Origin: Kitasatospora aureofaciens
GTDB taxonomy: Bacteria; Actinomycetota; Actinomycetes; Streptomycetales; Streptomycetaceae
Length of the DNA: 64,000 nt
Reading direction: 5' to 3'
Assembly: GCF_001188955.3 (NCBI RefSeq)
Contig: NZ_JPRF03000002.1
Span: 124,001-188,000 of the forward strand
This document shows positions 53,287 to 61,947 of this stretch, piece by piece. The notes below the pieces were generated by a model. The model searched no databases. It was not told the origin of the DNA and worked only from the letters and a program-made list of their open reading frames with translations. Position numbers and translations under genes: made by a program. The stretch's first letter is position 1, and every line of letters starts with the position of its first letter.

Positions 53287-53772
53287 TCGAACAGGCATTC
53301 CGCCTCGAGGTTTCACCGGAGGCACCGTCCTGGTGGCCGCTGCTGGCCTCTACCAGCTGAGCGACGCCGACCACCAGGCCGTCCGCGATCTCCCCCGCAC
53401 CCTTGACCCCGCTGCGCCGGAGCCTGGGGCCGCCGGGTGGTCCTGCTGGTGCGCGGTGCCGGGCGCCGCCGCTGTGAAGTGCGCGTGGTCATGATGGTTC
53501 CCCTCCGAGTTGTGGGTGGCTGGACGGACGCGGCCGCACACGATGACGTGCAGTGGTGCGGCGTCCCGGGCAGGGCCGGGGCGGGTCCGTGGCACCGCAC
53601 GGTAGGGGAGTGAGCACGCCGGTCAAGCCCCCCGGAAACCCGGCGACAACGCGGGCGACCAGCGTCAGGGCCTACCCGGGAAGCCGGCGGACACTACACC
53701 GTTCTGGCGGCTGGTCAACCCCCGCCGACCTGCGGAACCACCTCGGGACGACTACACCGGCCCCCTGGCGTT
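53287..53772. other. Non-coding or relic stretch
   Basis: No intact gene. A short coding-like piece (TVLVAAAGLYQLSDADHQAV, about 53325-53390) may be a fragment of a lost gene. Confidence 0.35.
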
Positions 53773-53996
53773 AATCACGAGTCGTGGCGTCAGTTGTTCA
53801 CGAGTTTGGGAGTCACCCCGAACCACGGACGGGTGATGTTCACGAGTTTCGACGTCATCGGGTACTTGCCAGGTCAGCATCGGGAGTGCTCCCGGTGAAA
53901 GGCCCTGGTCATGCCGCAGATGTCGAAGGTCGAGCTGTACGCCGCGATCCGGCGCGACCACCGCGCCTCGGCCGGACTTGTCGCGTACGACTCAGT
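53773..53996 (+). mobile_element. IS21-type left end with istA start, truncated
   Basis: Three repeats of the form TTCACGAGTTTnGnnGTCA (starting 53773 variant, 53796, 53838) are followed by an istA-like beginning (PQMSKVELYAAIRRDHRASA) at about 53911. That breaks off after about 28 codons at the boundary of the next relic. Confidence 0.65.
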
Positions 53997-54614
53997 ACAT
54001 CGGGTCTTCCTGCGCGGGCTGCCACTTGTCGAATAGCCAACGTGGGTGGGAGGAGCGGAGGTACGTGAGGTGCTCGTCCCAGTTCACAGCTCCCAGCGCC
54101 TGAACCTCTTGCAGCGCGATGCTGCCGGTCGAGTCGATGGTGAACCCCCAGGAGAAGCCGGCCAGCGGCACGACGCGCCGTTCGCTGTCATCCATCGGTG
54201 TCCACGCCAGATAGCTGTGCGCTGTCCAGTCCAGGGAGGCTCGCTCATCCCGTGACGGGGCATCAAACAGGGTGGGATTGGTGCCGAAGAACGCGTAGGG
54301 CGACGGCGCGTCCTCGAAGAGGTAGAACGGGTCCATGTCGAACGCAGCTCCCGCAGAGGAGTTGTCCGTCGACCGCACCAACTGGACCCAGCCGAACAGG
54401 GCCGGTAACCCTTGCCCGGATAGTCCACCACCGCGGTGCAACACGGGAAGCCGACGGTCGAGGGATGCTTGCCGACCGCAGCAGGATCATCGACACGTTC
54501 AAGCGTCACCGTTACTGAACCCTGCATGTCATCGCGTAAGAAGGGAATGATCACGACCTCACCCTGCCGCGCGCCCACGTCGGTGACAAGGGCTGGGATG
54601 GCCTGAAAGCCCAC
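53992..54614 (-). pseudogene. Frameshifted hypothetical gene
   Basis: N-terminal frame from ATG 54614 (FQAIPALVTDVGARQGEVVI, PSTVGFPCCTAVVDYPGKG) shifts near 54410 into the frame ending at 53992 (FDMDPFYLFEDAPSPYAFFG, RRVVPLAGFSWGFTIDS). Restored length is about 207 aa, soluble. Family not recognised. It sits between IS21-type repeats at 53773-53857 and 54688-54710. Confidence 0.6.
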
Positions 54615-54687
54615 AGTAGGTGCTGAACGATGTCCGCCGGAGAGCGATTCAGCATGACAGCTTCAGGAGCAGGCGCCCACCGTCCGG

Positions 54688-54710
54688 TGACGTCATTTCT
54701 CGTGAACATC
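54688..54710 (-). repeat. Inverted copy of the 53838 IS21-type end repeat
   Basis: TGACGTC...CTCGTGAACATC, with three to four mismatches, is the reverse complement of the repeat at 53838-53857 plus flank. Possible right end of the same element. Confidence 0.45.
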
Positions 54711-54765
54711 GGCAGCACTCAAGATCGCCAACTGCTGCCCGAACCGCTGATCAAACGCTGCTACT

Positions 54766-55206
54766 TCACGTGAACGAAGCCATGCGGCCGGTCTCCAGCG
54801 CGACGACGAACGAGTACGGCCAGCCGGGCATCATCTGGTGCTTCGCTTCGCCGCGGCCGTAGGTGTGGCAGTACGACCGGTCCGAGCAGGTCCCGGCGTC
54901 CGGCCGAAGCCACGGTGAGACGTCCACCGCGAGCACCAGGCGGCCATCGGCAGCGCGCGGCACCGGCAGGCCGGCCAGCGCGGCCCGCAGCCGACCGATG
55001 TCCATGCGGCCCCGGTTCAGCGAGCCGTACAGGGCTCCGTGCCCGCGCCGGTGCTCGGGCGCCAGCGCAAGATCCACCAACGTCTTCACCGGTCCATCGG
55101 TGCACAGCACCGCGTCGGCCGGTTCGAACAGCGCGTCTCGCCGCCCGGTCAGGCAGTCGTCCTTCGCGGGCGGTCCGTTCGACGTGCGCGCGGTGGTGGC
55201 CGCCAT
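54766..55206 (-). pseudogene. N-terminal fragment of an NF041680-type transposase
   Basis: Segments LTGRRDALFEPADAVLCTDG, GALYGSLNRGRMDIGRLRAA, DGRLVLAVDVSPWLRPDAGT and CHTYGRGEAKHQMMPGWPYS match the start of a streptomycete transposase group with a VDVSxWLRPDA catalytic strand. It stops after about 140 codons; the rest is missing. Confidence 0.7.
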
Positions 55207-55229
55207 CTCACTCCGGCGCCTCTCACCTC

Positions 55230-55559
55230 GCGCCGGTGGTGCACGCGACGGGTCAGGCCGGCGGGCGCCTGGCGTTCACGGTGCGGATGCGCGCTGACCA
55301 GTTCACGATGTCGGCCGGCTCGAAGGAGGACTCGCCGGGTCTGCGGCGCGGGTTCGTTCCGCGCGCGGACGGCACGGAGGAGCGCACCTACGGCTCGGCC
55401 TCCACGGGCGGGTTCGACGCGGTCGAGTGGTCCCAGCGGGTCGCCGAGCACCACGGCGACGTCACCGAGGCGATGCGGGCCTGGCTGGTGGAGACCGGCC
55501 GCGCCGTCGAAGACGCCGACATCCAATACCTCGAAGTCCGCGGCTGGATCTCCGAGTAA
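55230..55559 (+). pseudogene. C-terminal fragment of a conserved hypothetical gene
   Basis: About 105 codons with good coding character (LAFTVRMRADQFTMSAGSKE, AVEWSQRVAEHHGDVTEAMR) and a natural end (DADIQYLEVRGWISE), but no start; the sequence before 55230 belongs to the transposase relic. Function unknown. Confidence 0.5.
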
Positions 55560-55612
55560 CACCCCGGACCCCCGGCACCCCAAGACTTGGCAGACGAAGG
55601 AGACGCACCGCC

Positions 55613-56253
55613 GTGGACACCACCACCACACCCGAGACCGCCGTCCAGGCCGGGCCGCTGCCCATCCCCGCGCAACCGACCGCCGGCGCGGGCCTGGTGA
55701 ACCCGTTGCCATTGCAATGGTTCCAGAAGGACGCGGTGGCGGCCGCCGTACGGCAGGTGAAGAACGGCGGCCGCGCGACTGTCGTCGCCGCGACCGGCTC
55801 CGGCAAGACCCTGATCGCCGCCGGCTGCGCACGGCGCCTCGCCGCGCGTGGCGTGGTCCTGGTGCCGACGATCGAGCTGCTGGAACAGACGGCGGAGGCC
55901 TGGTCGCTGCGCGGCGGGCGCCGGGAACCTCACCGCCGCGTACTGCCTCTACCTCCACCACATCCGCATGGGCGAGCTGCGCGACGCGGAGCACTGGTTC
56001 CACCAGGCCGCCCGCCTCGACGAAGACGCACCGGCCCCGGTGCCGCCCGCGATGCCGGACCTGCCCGGCTACCCGCACCTGGCGGCGCTGATGGCCCCGC
56101 CACTGCCCGATCCCGCCTGCCTCCCAAGCCCGGACCACGCCCCTGCGCGAGGCCATCGACGGCCTGCCCGGCGCCCACAGCGAGATGTGCGGGCCCTTCA
56201 GCCTGCCGACCGGCGACATCGCCCACCAGCTCCAGGAACTCGCCGCCCACTGA
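55613..56253 (+). pseudogene. Helicase N-terminus joined to an unrelated C-terminal fragment
   Basis: GTG 55613 starts a superfamily 2 helicase: PLPLQWFQKDAVAAAVRQ, Walker A VVAATGSGKTLIAAGCARRL, motif Ia VLVPTIELLEQT. After about 55918 the sequence changes frame and family (NLTAAYCLYLHHIRMGELRD, then CGPFSLPTGDIAHQLQELAA to 56253). A deletion fusion; no DEAH box remains. Confidence 0.7.
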
Positions 56254-56316
56254 CCCGCCGGGCCTACCCCACCGACCGCGCGGGCCCAGCCCCGAACCCA
56301 TCCCAGGAGACTCCCT

Positions 56317-56477
56317 GTGCTCACTCACGACCCCGCAATCCTCGCCCTGGCCACCTCGGCCGCCGGCTACCTGGCCACCGTGACCGTCCTCGCGCTCACC
56401 GCGATCGCCGCCCCACCTCGGTCCGCCGACGCGAGGCCCGCACCATCCTGGCCCTGCTGCTCAACCGCAAGCCCTGA
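56317..56477 (+). pseudogene. Frameshifted small membrane protein
   Basis: GTG 56317 with AGGAGA upstream. The hydrophobic helix (ILALATSAAGYLATVTVLAL) is intact, then an indel near 56420; the original Arg-rich tail (TSVRRREARTILALLLNRKP) ends at 56477. Relative of the gene at 42391. Confidence 0.6.
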
Positions 56478-56901
56478 TCTGCCCTATCGAACCCCGCACG
56501 GAACCCGGACGACATCGTTGAACCCGGTCACGCCACGCGCCGACCACCAGGTGATCGGCGCGTGCCTGGCGGTCGACCGAGGTCTCGGGGATCGATAGTC
56601 CCCCGAGCCGCCGAGCCACTTCAGCACGGGATCACGAGCTGCATCAACACCCCGCATCGTGGAGGAATCGTCAAGACCTGTGGATCGACAGGGGCACCGG
56701 ATGCTCTCCCGCAGTGATCAAGAAGCATGGCTGGCACGGCAGACTCCGATAGGACGGAAAACATCGACGTCGAGATAAATGACCGGGGGATGTCTATCAC
56801 CGGGGCCCAAGCCGACCAAGGCGAGGGCGCGTAACTGCCGTGAGTTAACCTCCACCCGCAGGTGCACCCCGCCCTGCAGAGCGACGGCAGAGGGAACACG
56901 G
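56478..56901. other. Non-coding stretch
   Basis: 424 bp with lower GC and no supported gene. It contains the promoter region of the 56902 gene. Confidence 0.4.
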
Positions 56902-57429
56902 ATGCCCATCGATGACTTCGACGCGTGGCGAAGCGAACTGCTGGCCACCGGCAATATCGTGCAGGACGCGGACGATTCAGTCCCGCAACCGGAGGCCGAG
57001 CGGCGCTTCCACCGCTACCGCGAACTGGCTGATCTTGTCGACGGCACGGAGGGCCCCAAGGCGGTCGCGGCGCTGGTCAGCTCGATGCAGGCTCGCCACG
57101 ACTACGGTGCGTACCAGGCAACACACAGTGCGCTCTCTAGATTTCCCCTTGCTGAACTGGCGCGCGGCATGATCTTGGCGGCGCCCGCTCTGGTGGCCAT
57201 GAGCAGAGACCGTGCCGGCGAGGTTCTCCTGCCAGTGGCTCTTGCAGAGACGGCGATCGTTGAGGATTTCACCCATGCTGCCGCTGACCTCGACCAGCAG
57301 ATGCGCGATGAGCTGGCTGCCGTCATCGCCAGTCAGGAAGAAGAAGGCGGCTGGTTCGATCGCCCGCGCGCACGCGGTCGACTCCGCGTCGGACCGTTCG
57401 AAGCAACCCTCGCGGATGAGCTGCGATGA
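56902..57429 (+). CDS. Helical hypothetical protein
   Basis: 175 aa from ATG 56902. Helical throughout (EGPKAVAALVSSMQARHDYG, ILAAPALVAMSRDRAGEVLL, QQMRDELAAVIASQEEEGGW) with HEAT-like spacing. No motif. Lower GC than its neighbours, suggesting separate acquisition. It is convergent with another HEAT-type gene at 57496; proteins of this kind are frequent as immunity proteins, but no toxin is adjacent. Confidence 0.68.
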   Translation: MPIDDFDAWRSELLATGNIVQDADDSVPQPEAERRFHRYRELADLVDGTEGPKAVAALVSSMQARHDYGAYQATHSALSRFPLAELARGMILAAPALVAMSRDRAGEVLLPVALAETAIVEDFTHAAADLDQQMRDELAAVIASQEEEGGWFDRPRARGRLRVGPFEATLADELR

Positions 57430-57495
57430 CAGTGGGGCAGCGGATGGCAGGACACGCTGTTCATCGGGAAGCCCCGGGCCTCGGACGAGCAATAG

Positions 57496-57945
57496 TCAGG
57501 GCTTGTGGGTGGGGCTCTCCGGCTCGGCTGCGGTGATCGCGGCTGCTGCGAGTCGGGCTTGTTCGCGCACCTGTGGGTCGGGGTGGCGGAGGAACGGCTC
57601 GATCAGCGTGCTGGCCTGCGGGTCGTGGGTGGCGCCGAGGATGTAGAGGGTGTGTTCGAGGAGCTCGCGCTCCATCGTCGGCATGGCGGCGGCCAGGGGT
57701 TCGACGAGGTCTAGGGGCAGGCGGTGGTGATTGAACGCCTCGCTGATCGAGTTCAGGGCGGACTCGCGGACCTTGGTCACCGGTTCGTTGACGGCCAGGC
57801 TGACCAGGCGTCCGACGACCAGGTTGGCGGTGTCCGTGTCGAGTGCGGTGCCGCGCAGGAGATCCCCGAGGGTGTCGGCGGCGACATCCCGACGGTTCGG
57901 ACCGCGGTGGGTCAGCGTTTCCAGCGCCGCGAACATGTCATTCAT
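57496..57945 (-). CDS. HEAT-repeat protein
   Basis: 149 aa, four HEAT-like repeats (RRDVAADTLGDLLRG, VTKVRESALNSISEAF, MERELLEHTLYILGA, DPQVREQARLAAAAI). ATG 57945 overlaps the stop of the IS256-type transposase relic (ATGA), and GAGGTGG within the transposase end serves as ribosome site. The longer frame from 58041 lies in transposase sequence. A scaffold or immunity-type role is possible. Confidence 0.72.
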   Translation of the reverse strand: MNDMFAALETLTHRGPNRRDVAADTLGDLLRGTALDTDTANLVVGRLVSLAVNEPVTKVRESALNSISEAFNHHRLPLDLVEPLAAAMPTMERELLEHTLYILGATHDPQASTLIEPFLRHPDPQVREQARLAAAAITAAEPESPTHKP

Positions 57946-58700
57946 GCCGCCACCTCGGATCGCTCGACCAGGACGCCGTTCTCGAAGCGCCCGCCAGCGC
58001 GGACCAGGGGCACCAGGTTGGCTCCGGTGATCGCGCGCCATCGTGCCTGGGCGGACTCGACGAGCTTGAACACCATCGCGAGCGCGGCCGTCGGGCTGCC
58101 GGCACCGCGGGTGACCTTGGTGCGGAGCTTGACCGTGGAGAAGGTCGACTCGATGGGGTTGGTGGTCCGCAGGTGGATCCAGTGCTCGGCCGGGAAGTCG
58201 TAGAACGCGAGCAGTTCCTCCCGGTTGTCGGTGATCTTCGCCACGGCCTTCGGAAACTTGGCTTCGTAGGTCTTCGCGATCGCCTCGATCGCCTTCTCAG
58301 CATGGGTGCGGGACTCAGCGTTGTAGATCTCCTGCATGGCCTTCACCGCGCCGGGCTGCGCGGACTTCGGCAGGCAGTTGGTGACGTTGCGGGATTGGTG
58401 AACCCAGCACCGCTGCGGCCTGGCGGCCGGGAACACCTCGCCGAGCGCCCGCCAAGGCCCATGGCGCCGTCGCCGACCACCAGTTCCGGGTCGCGCATGC
58501 CGCGTCGGCGGCAGTCGCGCAGCAGGTCGGCCCACGACTCGGTGGACTCCCTCAGGCCCTCGGCCAGGGCGATCAACTCCTTCGTGCCGTCCAGCCGAAC
58601 ACCGAGCAGCACCAGTACGCACGAGTGGGCCTGACCAAGGCGGATCTTCGGGTGCACGCCGTCGGCCCAGTACCGACACGCCGCTTGTCCAGGCCGGATG
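57942..58700 (-). pseudogene. IS256-family (Mutator) transposase, frameshifted and 5'-truncated
   Basis: VHPKIRLGQAHSCVLVLLGV and RRRGMRDPELVVGDGAMGL (with the second Asp) occur in one frame. After a shift near 58450 the rest continues: RCWVHQSRNVTNCLPKSAQP and the conserved TTNPIESTFSTVKLRTKVT (Glu) to the end at 57942. The N-terminal third is missing. Dead. Confidence 0.85.
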
Positions 58701-58714
58701 ATTAACCGGCACCC

Positions 58715-58802
58715 GCAGAGCTCCCACCAGCAGGGCGAGCGCGCTGCGGGAGAGCAGGGCGTCGGCCTGCTCCTGCTGCGTGATGCGCACCGCGGTGTCC
58801 AC
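58715..58802 (-). pseudogene. N-terminal fragment of an HhH-GPD base-excision protein
   Basis: About 29 codons (RITQQEQADALLSRSALALLVGAL) resembling the start of actinobacterial HhH-GPD-type glycosylases, cut where the IS256-type relic begins. Confidence 0.5.
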
Positions 58803-59043
58803 GGGCCGGGCCTTCCTCCGGTGACCAGGTTGTCGGTCAGTGGGCCGAAGCCCGTGCCGGGGACCGGGCGCGGCGCGCCGGGGTTGGCGGAGGCGGCGGT
58901 GCGATCACACGGTCGGATGTGCGGCGGGGACCGGTTTGAGCGGTCGGCCCCGCCGGGCCGAGGCCTCGGGAATGGCGTGGAGCCGGTCGGGGGAGGCAGG
59001 CTCGAAGGCGGACAGCTTCCTTCGCGATAGGAGGGGCCCGCTC

Positions 59044-59448
59044 ATGTCCACCCGCCGCTCCTTCCGCTCCCAGAACCCCGGCGTCCTCGCGCCGCTGCTG
59101 CGGGTCACCGCCTTCACCGTGCCCGGCCGGGCCGTGGTCGTCCGCCTCGATGGGGACGCCGACCATGACCAGCGCCGGCACCTGGAAGCAGCCCTGAGCC
59201 GTGCGGTTGCCCTACGTCCGCCCCGGCTGGTGATCGACCTCGCCGGCCTGGGCTTTTGCGACTGCACCTGCCTGAATGCCCTGCTCGGTGCCCGCCTAGC
59301 CGCCCAGGCCGCCGCCATCGAACTACTGCTGGCCGCCCCCACCGCACAGGCACGCCGGTTGCTGGAGATCACCGGCACCGATGAGCTCTTCACCGTCCGC
59401 CCGAGCGTGTGCGCCGCCCTCGGCGACGCCGGCGCCGAAGCCAGGTGA
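59044..59448 (+). CDS. STAS-domain protein (anti-sigma factor antagonist-like)
   Basis: 134 aa from ATG 59044 with AGGAGGGG upstream. STAS fold: VVVRLDGDADHDQRRHLEAA, LVIDLAGLGFCDCTCLNALL, LLEITGTDELF. In antagonists the motif is F-x-D-S-[ST]-G with a phosphorylated Ser. Here it reads F71-C-D-C-T-C, with Cys74 in place of the Ser. It may therefore bind an anti-sigma factor constitutively or use a neighbouring Thr75. No anti-sigma or sigma gene is adjacent. Confidence 0.83.
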   Translation: MSTRRSFRSQNPGVLAPLLRVTAFTVPGRAVVVRLDGDADHDQRRHLEAALSRAVALRPPRLVIDLAGLGFCDCTCLNALLGARLAAQAAAIELLLAAPTAQARRLLEITGTDELFTVRPSVCAALGDAGAEAR

Positions 59449-59454
59449 GACCCT

Positions 59455-59688
59455 GTGAACATGCCTGCGCGGTACGCGATCACCCTGCCCGGCACCCCGG
59501 GCGGGCACGCGCCCCCGGAGGTCGTCGTCGTCCACGCCACGGGCGAGCGGACCGCGGACGGGGCCCCGGTCTACGCCGACGAGGCGGGCACGTTCCGGGT
59601 GGAGATCCGGGCGGGCGCGGCCCGGCCGCTGGACGCCGCGCCCGGAGCCGGACGGCACACCTGTCTGCACGCGACGGCCCTGCCCTGA
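59455..59688 (+). CDS. Small conserved streptomycete protein (DUF6296-like)
   Basis: 77 aa from GTG 59455, 6 bp after the STAS gene and probably co-transcribed. The N-terminal pattern RYAITLPGTPGGHAPPEVVV, then VYADEAGTFRVEI, resembles the DUF6296 group (recalled). No catalytic motif. ATG 59461 is an alternative start. Confidence 0.62.
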   Translation: MNMPARYAITLPGTPGGHAPPEVVVVHATGERTADGAPVYADEAGTFRVEIRAGAARPLDAAPGAGRHTCLHATALP

Positions 59689-60194
59689 CCTCCGCCTGCG
59701 GTAGCACGGCCCCAGGTCGTCGGTGTACTCGAAGGTCTACTGCTCTTTGCCCACGGCAGAGAATCGTACGTGCGACCGGATCCGGCACCCGGCTGCGCCC
59801 CGCCGATAGAGTCGGCGATACCTTGATGACCGCCCCGGACAAGTCGGCGATATTTTGATGGCCAGGTCACGGTGCAATAACGCCGAACGCTGCCAGGCCC
59901 ACGCGATCCACAGATCGCACGACTCAAGGCCACCAACGCCGATCTGGTCCAGCGGCTGCGGTACCGGGACGGACAGCTGAAGGAGCTTGCCGAGTTCAAG
60001 CTCCTGCCTGCGGGTCGGGTCGGTCTCCACCGACATGCGCGATCGAGGCCCGCAAGGCGATGGAGGGCGAGCGCCCGCGCTGCGAGCTGCGATGCGGGCA
60101 GGCCTCTGCGCAGGCCGTGTCCGTTGCCGCGACGAGCCGCACCCGCCGTGTGGAAGCTTGGTCTCCATGCATTTCGTAGATCGCAGTTGAAGGG
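59689..60194. other. Relic stretch without an intact gene
   Basis: Contains a 20-bp imperfect direct repeat (59809-59828 and 59841-59860, core GTCGGCGATA) and a coiled-coil-coding fragment (RLKATNADLVQRLRYRDGQL, about 59925-60005) like recombinase-associated DUF6262 proteins. No start codon or full gene. Confidence 0.45.
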
Positions 60195-60803
60195 TCAGCC
60201 TCGGCGGCGGTTGAGTACACCGATGAGGGTGGCCAGGTCGGCGGCGCCGGCCGGGTCGTCCGGGTAACGGGTGGTCTGGAGAGGACCGACCTCCGGAAGG
60301 ATGACGTCCTCACGGGCAAGGACGTGGGTCAGGGTCAGCAGGGCCGCGCGGGCGTTGCCGTCGGCGAAGGGGTGGAAGAAGGCCACGTCGAGGTACGCGC
60401 GAGCCGCGCGGGCGGCCAGCGCGACTTCCGGGTCGGTCGCTTCCCGCAGGCATGCGGCGAAGTCAGACTGAGTGCGCGGGGTCCGGGCGTAGCGTTCACG
60501 GCCGGCCTTTGCGTAGGCGTCGTTCTCACGGAACGGCGCCTCTGTTTCGCCGAGAACCTCGCGTTGCCAGGCCGCCAGCAGGGCGAAGTCCAGCGGGGCG
60601 CGGCGGGCGGCATCGGCGCGGGCTCGGGTATAGGCCAGGTGCAGGCGCTTGGCGCGGGCGGGGTCGCGTTGGCGGACCGGTCCCTCGCACCATGCCCGGA
60701 ACCCGTCGCGCGCCGTCAGGTTTCGCCGCAGAGTGGGTGCGTGGTGCCAGTCAGTCTCGTGGCGCACGCGCAGCCAGGTTGAGAGGCTGTCAGTGGTGGT
60801 CAT
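60195..60803 (-). CDS. Fic/DOC-family protein
   Basis: 202 aa. The Fic loop reads FFHPFADGNAR (His144 to Arg152) against the consensus HPFx[DE]GN[GK]R, with Ala for Gly at 151. Catalytic His144, the acidic residue and Arg are kept. The family transfers AMP or other phosphate moieties to target proteins. No inhibitory (S/T)xxxE(G/N) helix motif was recognised inside the protein. The upstream gene overlaps it by 14 bases and may encode a partner or antitoxin. Confidence 0.87.
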   Translation of the reverse strand: MTTTDSLSTWLRVRHETDWHHAPTLRRNLTARDGFRAWCEGPVRQRDPARAKRLHLAYTRARADAARRAPLDFALLAAWQREVLGETEAPFRENDAYAKAGRERYARTPRTQSDFAACLREATDPEVALAARAARAYLDVAFFHPFADGNARAALLTLTHVLAREDVILPEVGPLQTTRYPDDPAGAADLATLIGVLNRRRG

Positions 60804-61533
60804 GGAGCTCCTCCAGGTCCGCCCACTGGCGGTGGTCGGGGTAGGGGATGTGGCCGGTGAGATCCGCGGCGAGGTCCTCGCCGACGGATTCGATCAGTGT
60901 CCGTCCGGGGTTGACCCAGCTCTTGAAGCGTCCTCCGATCGCCCTCTCCACGGCCTGTCCGGCCTCGGCCCGGCCCATACCGGTGGCGGTGAGGAACCAG
61001 GTCAGGACCACCGACGCCAGGCCCTGCCAGCCGGCTTCCGCTCCCGAATCCAGCACGTGCGTCACGAGCCGGACGCAGGCCCGTTCCAGGTACCAGCTGC
61101 GGTCCTCGGGACAGGTGTGCGGTGGCGGCGCAAGCTCGGTGAAGCGCTGGGCCAGCCGCTCCAGCCACTCTCTCCACTCCAGGAGCGCGGCCACGGCCCG
61201 CGTCGCGGTCTCGTCAGGGGTCGTCACCGAGCTTGGCCCGCTGACCCAGCTTCCGACGGGGCCGCCGTGGCGGTAGCACCAGTTCCACCCCCACGCCCAG
61301 CTGCCGTATCGCTCGCGGATGACCGCGTCTACCTGGCGTTCGCACCAGTGCTCGGCCTGCCACCAGCCCGCCATGCCGGAGAGCACGGGTGGCACCCACT
61401 CGCGGATCAGCTCGCGAAGACGGGTTTCCTCATCCTCGTCCCACGGGAACGGGTGGCGGGCGGGGTCGAACTCGTCCCAGTTCCGAATGCCCTCGTAGGT
61501 GATGGGAGGTACCCGGTTCTCGGGGAAGGGCAA
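60790..61533 (-). CDS. Unknown partner of the Fic protein
   Basis: About 247 aa, Trp-rich (EHWCERQVDAVIRERYGSWA, WNWCYRHGGPVGSW, LLEWREWLERLAQRF), helical, soluble. Family not recognised. The start is uncertain: TTG 61533 gives PFPENRVPPI, but the frame upstream (LRYNRDTL) also looks coding and lacks ATG/GTG, so the true start may have been lost. Its stop overlaps the Fic start by 14 bases, indicating coupling. Position fits an antitoxin or target-adaptor gene. Confidence 0.65.
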   Translation of the reverse strand: MPFPENRVPPITYEGIRNWDEFDPARHPFPWDEDEETRLRELIREWVPPVLSGMAGWWQAEHWCERQVDAVIRERYGSWAWGWNWCYRHGGPVGSWVSGPSSVTTPDETATRAVAALLEWREWLERLAQRFTELAPPPHTCPEDRSWYLERACVRLVTHVLDSGAEAGWQGLASVVLTWFLTATGMGRAEAGQAVERAIGGRFKSWVNPGRTLIESVGEDLAADLTGHIPYPDHRQWADLEELHDHH

Positions 61534-61599
61534 GGTGTCTCGGTTGTACCTCAGTGCGGTCCCCCTTCCCGCTGTCCGATGTGATCAGCGCACCAGTCT

Positions 61600-61811
61600 C
61601 GGCTCGCGGACCCCGGGGAGGCGAACGGTTTTCCGGACCGCCGACTGATGCCACCTGATGAAGACCCTCCCCGCGGCGAGCAGGAAGATCCGGCCGGGCG
61701 CCAGGCATGACGCCACCGCTGCATCGACCGTACGGTGACCCGAAAACCAGCCGCGAGCACCCTGTTGCCGTCACCGCGTTCGAACTGCTCGGCGGCGGCC
61801 TCCAGCCGCAC
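61600..61811 (-). pseudogene. IS630-family transposase N-terminal fragment
   Basis: RLEAAAEQFERGDGNRVLAA and VRSMQRWRHAW form the helix-turn-helix of an IS630-type transposase. After about 45 codons the sequence is scrambled and no DDE core follows. Confidence 0.6.
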
Positions 61812-61947
61812 CCGCTTACACCGGGCTCTTGGGCAGTGAACCCGCCACCCTGCGTGTATCGCGCCCCGATGTTATACCGCAGGGATCGAGGGCCGTCAGC
61901 ACCTACTGCAAGGCGATTTCACGCTGAGTGACTGAAATCGAGCATGC

